Shown: in pieces, positions 5,829-6,549 of the stretch
Position numbering within the stretch: the stretch's first letter is position 1
Layout: each line of letters starts with the position of its first letter
Assembly (NCBI GenBank): GCA_001795975.1
Contig: MGLG01000025.1
Location: 9,691-16,239 of the forward strand
Reading direction: 5' to 3'
Origin: Candidatus Yanofskybacteria bacterium RIFOXYD1_FULL_42_10
GTDB lineage: Bacteria; Patescibacteriota; Minisyncoccia; 2-02-FULL-40-12; GWA2-44-9
DNA length: 6,549 bases
Translations under genes and position numbers: made by a program
Notes under the pieces: model-generated
The model's database searches: none
Seen by the model: the letters and a program-made list of their open reading frames with translations, nothing else
Told to the model about the DNA's origin: nothing

Positions 5829-6059
5829 AAACTCTTTGGGGCTTTCCGCAGTAATGCGGATTGAAAAATTGGGTGAATTCGGGGAAGGTCTGCGTTTATA
5901 AAAACAAAGAATAATCCCGAGCCAAGTTCTGCAGGATTTTAGTTGCAGAAAAGGTGTAGAGACTATCCCGAAAGGGAGTACCCCGACGGTACCGTCGGGG
6001 GAAGCGCCCAACTCCGTAATCGTTAAGAACGGAGATGATATAGTCCAAGCTTATTTTTG
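5829..6059 (+). ncRNA. Group I intron in the anticodon loop of tRNA-Phe, 231 nt, no ORF
   Basis: The core helices can be traced. P1: exon CCCU (5825-5828) with guide GGGG (5838-5841), with U-G at the splice site. P10: CUCUUU (5832-5837) with exon GAAGAG (6060-6065). P2: 5845-5850/5855-5860 closed by GUAA. P3: UUGGGUG (5869-5875) with CGCCCAA (6005-6011). P4: UCGGG (5879-5883) with CCCGA (5916-5920). P6 with extension: 5921-5923/5953-5955 and 5927-5933/5944-5950. P7: GACUAU (5961-5966) with AUAGUC (6040-6045). P8: CUCCGU (6012-6017) with ACGGAG (6029-6034). The strings AAUCCCGAGCCAAG and GAUAUAGUCC match those remembered from tRNA-Leu group I introns. The intron ends in G (6059) as expected. 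Two extra hairpins sit between P7 and P3, where IA introns carry P7.1/P7.2. No endonuclease frame is present. Confidence 0.9.
5966..6000 (+). repeat. Two extra hairpins between P7 and P3 of the intron, one a perfect 20-bp palindrome
   Basis: UCCC-GAAA-GGGA (5966-5977) is a hairpin with a GNRA loop; its first base overlaps the end of P7. CCCCGACGGTACCGTCGGGG (5981-6000) is a perfect palindrome that would fold as eight pairs with a GUAC loop. There is no T-tract after it, so it is not a terminator. It may stabilise the fold as P7.1/P7.2-like helices or be a later insertion. Confidence 0.7.
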
Positions 6060-6079
6060 GAAGAGGATGGCGTCGGGGG

Positions 6080-6191
6080 TTCAATTCCCTCCCGCGGCAC
6101 CAGTAAATGAACAACCACCGGCTAAACGCCGGTGGTTGTTCATTTACTTGCGGGAGCGAGCTAAGCTACTTGACTCGCGTAGGGAATTGAA
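6080..6191. repeat. Wider imperfect inverted repeat that includes the 3' end of tRNA-Phe
   Basis: Outside the 21-bp arms, symmetry continues. TTCAATTCCCT of the tRNA T arm (6080-6090) recurs inverted at 6181-6191, and CTCCCGC (6089-6095) recurs inverted at 6150-6156. The right side has about 24 additional bases between these blocks. The pattern suggests an inverted, partly degraded copy of the tRNA 3' end. Confidence 0.5.
6102..6148 (+). terminator. 21-bp perfect inverted repeat after tRNA-Phe, probable bidirectional terminator
   Basis: The arms 6102-6122 and 6128-6148 match perfectly around the 5-base loop TAAAC. The core CCACCGGC/GCCGGTGG is GC-rich and is followed by TTGTTCATTT, a poor T-tract, so termination is likely but not textbook. 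The left arm begins at the last base of the tRNA's CCA. It sits between convergent genes. Confidence 0.65.
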
Positions 6192-6199
6192 AACTAGTT

Positions 6200-6427
6200 T
6201 TATAAATTTTCTATAAATTTAATAATTGAATCTTCACCCGGAAAATCTTCTTTAATTGTTGCATTTGACGGGGGAGTGCTGCTGATCAAAACATGAAACA
6301 GAATATAATTTCGGCAATCGGGATATTTCTCGGTTAGTTTGCGTCCGAATTCAGCCAGTCTGTCATGCATTTCAAACCTGTCTTCCCTATTATAAGCATT
6401 ATTTAATTTTTGCTTAATATCAGCCAA
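6200..6427 (-). CDS. Small hypothetical protein, 75 aa from TTG; start uncertain, possible N-terminal frameshift
   Basis: No family is recognised. The product is charged and looks soluble (ADIKQKLNNAYNREDRFEMHDRLAE, then FGRKLTEKYPDCRNYILFHV), with no signal peptide or membrane segment. The frame has no ATG: TTG at 6427 (or ATT at 6430) is the first usable start. It remains open upstream to a TAA at 6482-6484 and reads as ordinary protein there (KNEQEQPNQQKSFESI). An ATG at 6480, ten bases beyond tRNA-Val, lies one base out of that frame; one extra A in the A5 run (6471-6475) would join them and give a protein of about 92 residues starting MPKNEQEQ. Either a short TTG-initiated gene, a recent frameshift, slippage or a sequence error is possible. 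No Shine-Dalgarno site is visible for either start. It is convergent with tRNA-Phe. Confidence 0.5.
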   Translation of the reverse strand: MADIKQKLNNAYNREDRFEMHDRLAEFGRKLTEKYPDCRNYILFHVLISSTPPSNATIKEDFPGEDSIIKFIENL

Positions 6428-6489
6428 AATGGATTCAAAAGATTTTTGCTGATTTGGCTGTTCTTGTTCGTTTTTGGCATATTAAATTC

Positions 6490-6549
6490 TGGTGGGCGGT
6501 ATAGGACTCGAACCTATAACATCGTTCACGTCAAGAACGCGCTCTACCA
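6490..6549 (-). tRNA. tRNA-Val(GAC), 5' end beyond the window
   Basis: The minus strand shows the end of a D arm, an anticodon stem CGTTC/GAACG with the loop TTGACGT (anticodon GAC, valine), a T arm ATAGG-TTCGAGT-CCTAT and the 3' acceptor ACCGCCC followed by the encoded ACCA. About 15 bases, including the expected GGGCGGT acceptor arm, lie outside. Base 37 is G, as in the tRNA-Phe here. Confidence 0.9.

Larger units (their letters stand above)
5797..6102 (+). tRNA. tRNA-Phe(GAA) interrupted by a group I intron
   Basis: The gene is split into a 5' exon (5797-5828) and a 3' exon (6060-6102). Acceptor arms GCCGCGG and CCGCGGC pair fully, the D stem is GCTC/GAGC, and the T arm is GGGGG-TTCAATT-CCCTC. 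The anticodon stem CATCC/GGATG meets only after removal of 5829-6059, giving the 7-base loop CTGAAGA with anticodon GAA (phenylalanine). The discriminator is A and CCA is encoded, giving a 75-nt mature RNA. The joined sequence closely resembles my recollection of Thermus tRNA-Phe. Base 37 is G where most bacterial tRNA-Phe has A. The whole anticodon is in the 3' exon. The junction was set by the U-G pair of P1, a P10 helix and the need for a 7-base loop; shifting the 3' site by one base gives a 6-base loop. Confidence 0.88.

Noticed and set aside
5981..6000. The GC-rich palindrome in the intron as an intrinsic terminator
   Set aside because: It is followed by GAAGCGCCC with no T-tract and lies inside a structured RNA needed for the tRNA.
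5829..6060. Alternative 3' splice site after G6060
   Set aside because: It would leave a 6-base anticodon loop (CTAAGA) and break the first pair of P10; ending the intron at G6059 gives a 7-base loop and six P10 pairs.
5808..6114. Two minus-strand open frames of 67 and 72 codons across the tRNA-Phe gene and intron
   Set aside because: They are antisense to tRNA exons and intron helices; strings such as GRELNPRRH are the usual false translation of a tRNA T arm. They do not code for an intron endonuclease.
6150..6192. A second tRNA or tRNA fragment on the minus strand
   Set aside because: It has a T-loop-like TTCAATT and CCCT but no matching T stem, acceptor or anticodon arm; it is treated as part of an inverted repeat.
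1..6549. CRISPR array, insertion sequence or integrase
   Set aside because: No regularly spaced direct repeats, transposase or recombinase gene is visible on either strand.

Overview
The window looks like a piece of a compact bacterial chromosome, most likely a Candidate Phyla Radiation (Patescibacteria) genome. The pointers are a moderately AT-rich sequence, standard-code genes with short spacers, few Shine-Dalgarno sites, near-perfect palindromic terminators, a HExxH protein and an HTH/LAGLIDADG-like protein of kinds often seen in that group, and a tRNA gene broken by a small group I intron. The taxonomic call is inference.

Layout. Positions 1-2210 (minus) hold most of a class A penicillin-binding protein, cut off at its C-terminus by the window edge. 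A 129-bp divergent spacer with two back-to-back promoters separates it from a plus-strand gene (2340-3500) for a soluble HExxH protein. A palindromic terminator follows, then tRNA-Arg(TCG) (minus), a 46-bp palindromic terminator, and a secreted 3D-domain protein (3690-4265, minus) with a strong promoter and a folded leader of about 95 nt. Next come, all minus, a four-helix membrane protein (4422-4856), tRNA-Gly(GCC) (4888-4958) and an HTH plus LAGLIDADG-like protein (4965-5660). Diverging from the last gene is a plus-strand tRNA-Phe(GAA) gene (5797-6102) interrupted by a 231-nt group I intron between U33 and G34. A long hairpin, a small minus-strand ORF with a doubtful start, and a partial tRNA-Val(GAC) close the window.

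How the parts may fit. The PBP and the 3D-domain protein both act on the cell wall outside the membrane. The tRNAs are scattered singly among protein genes; two of them (Gly, Val) lie just upstream of a minus-strand ORF with no visible ribosome-binding site, so tRNA/mRNA co-transcripts are possible. The most unusual region is 4965-6102: an ORF-less self-splicing-type intron at an uncommon anticodon-loop position, 136 bp from a free-standing gene related to homing endonucleases. The intron's P1, P2, P3, P4, P6, P7, P8 and P10 helices can all be drawn from the sequence; a link between the intron and the neighbouring protein is only a hypothesis.
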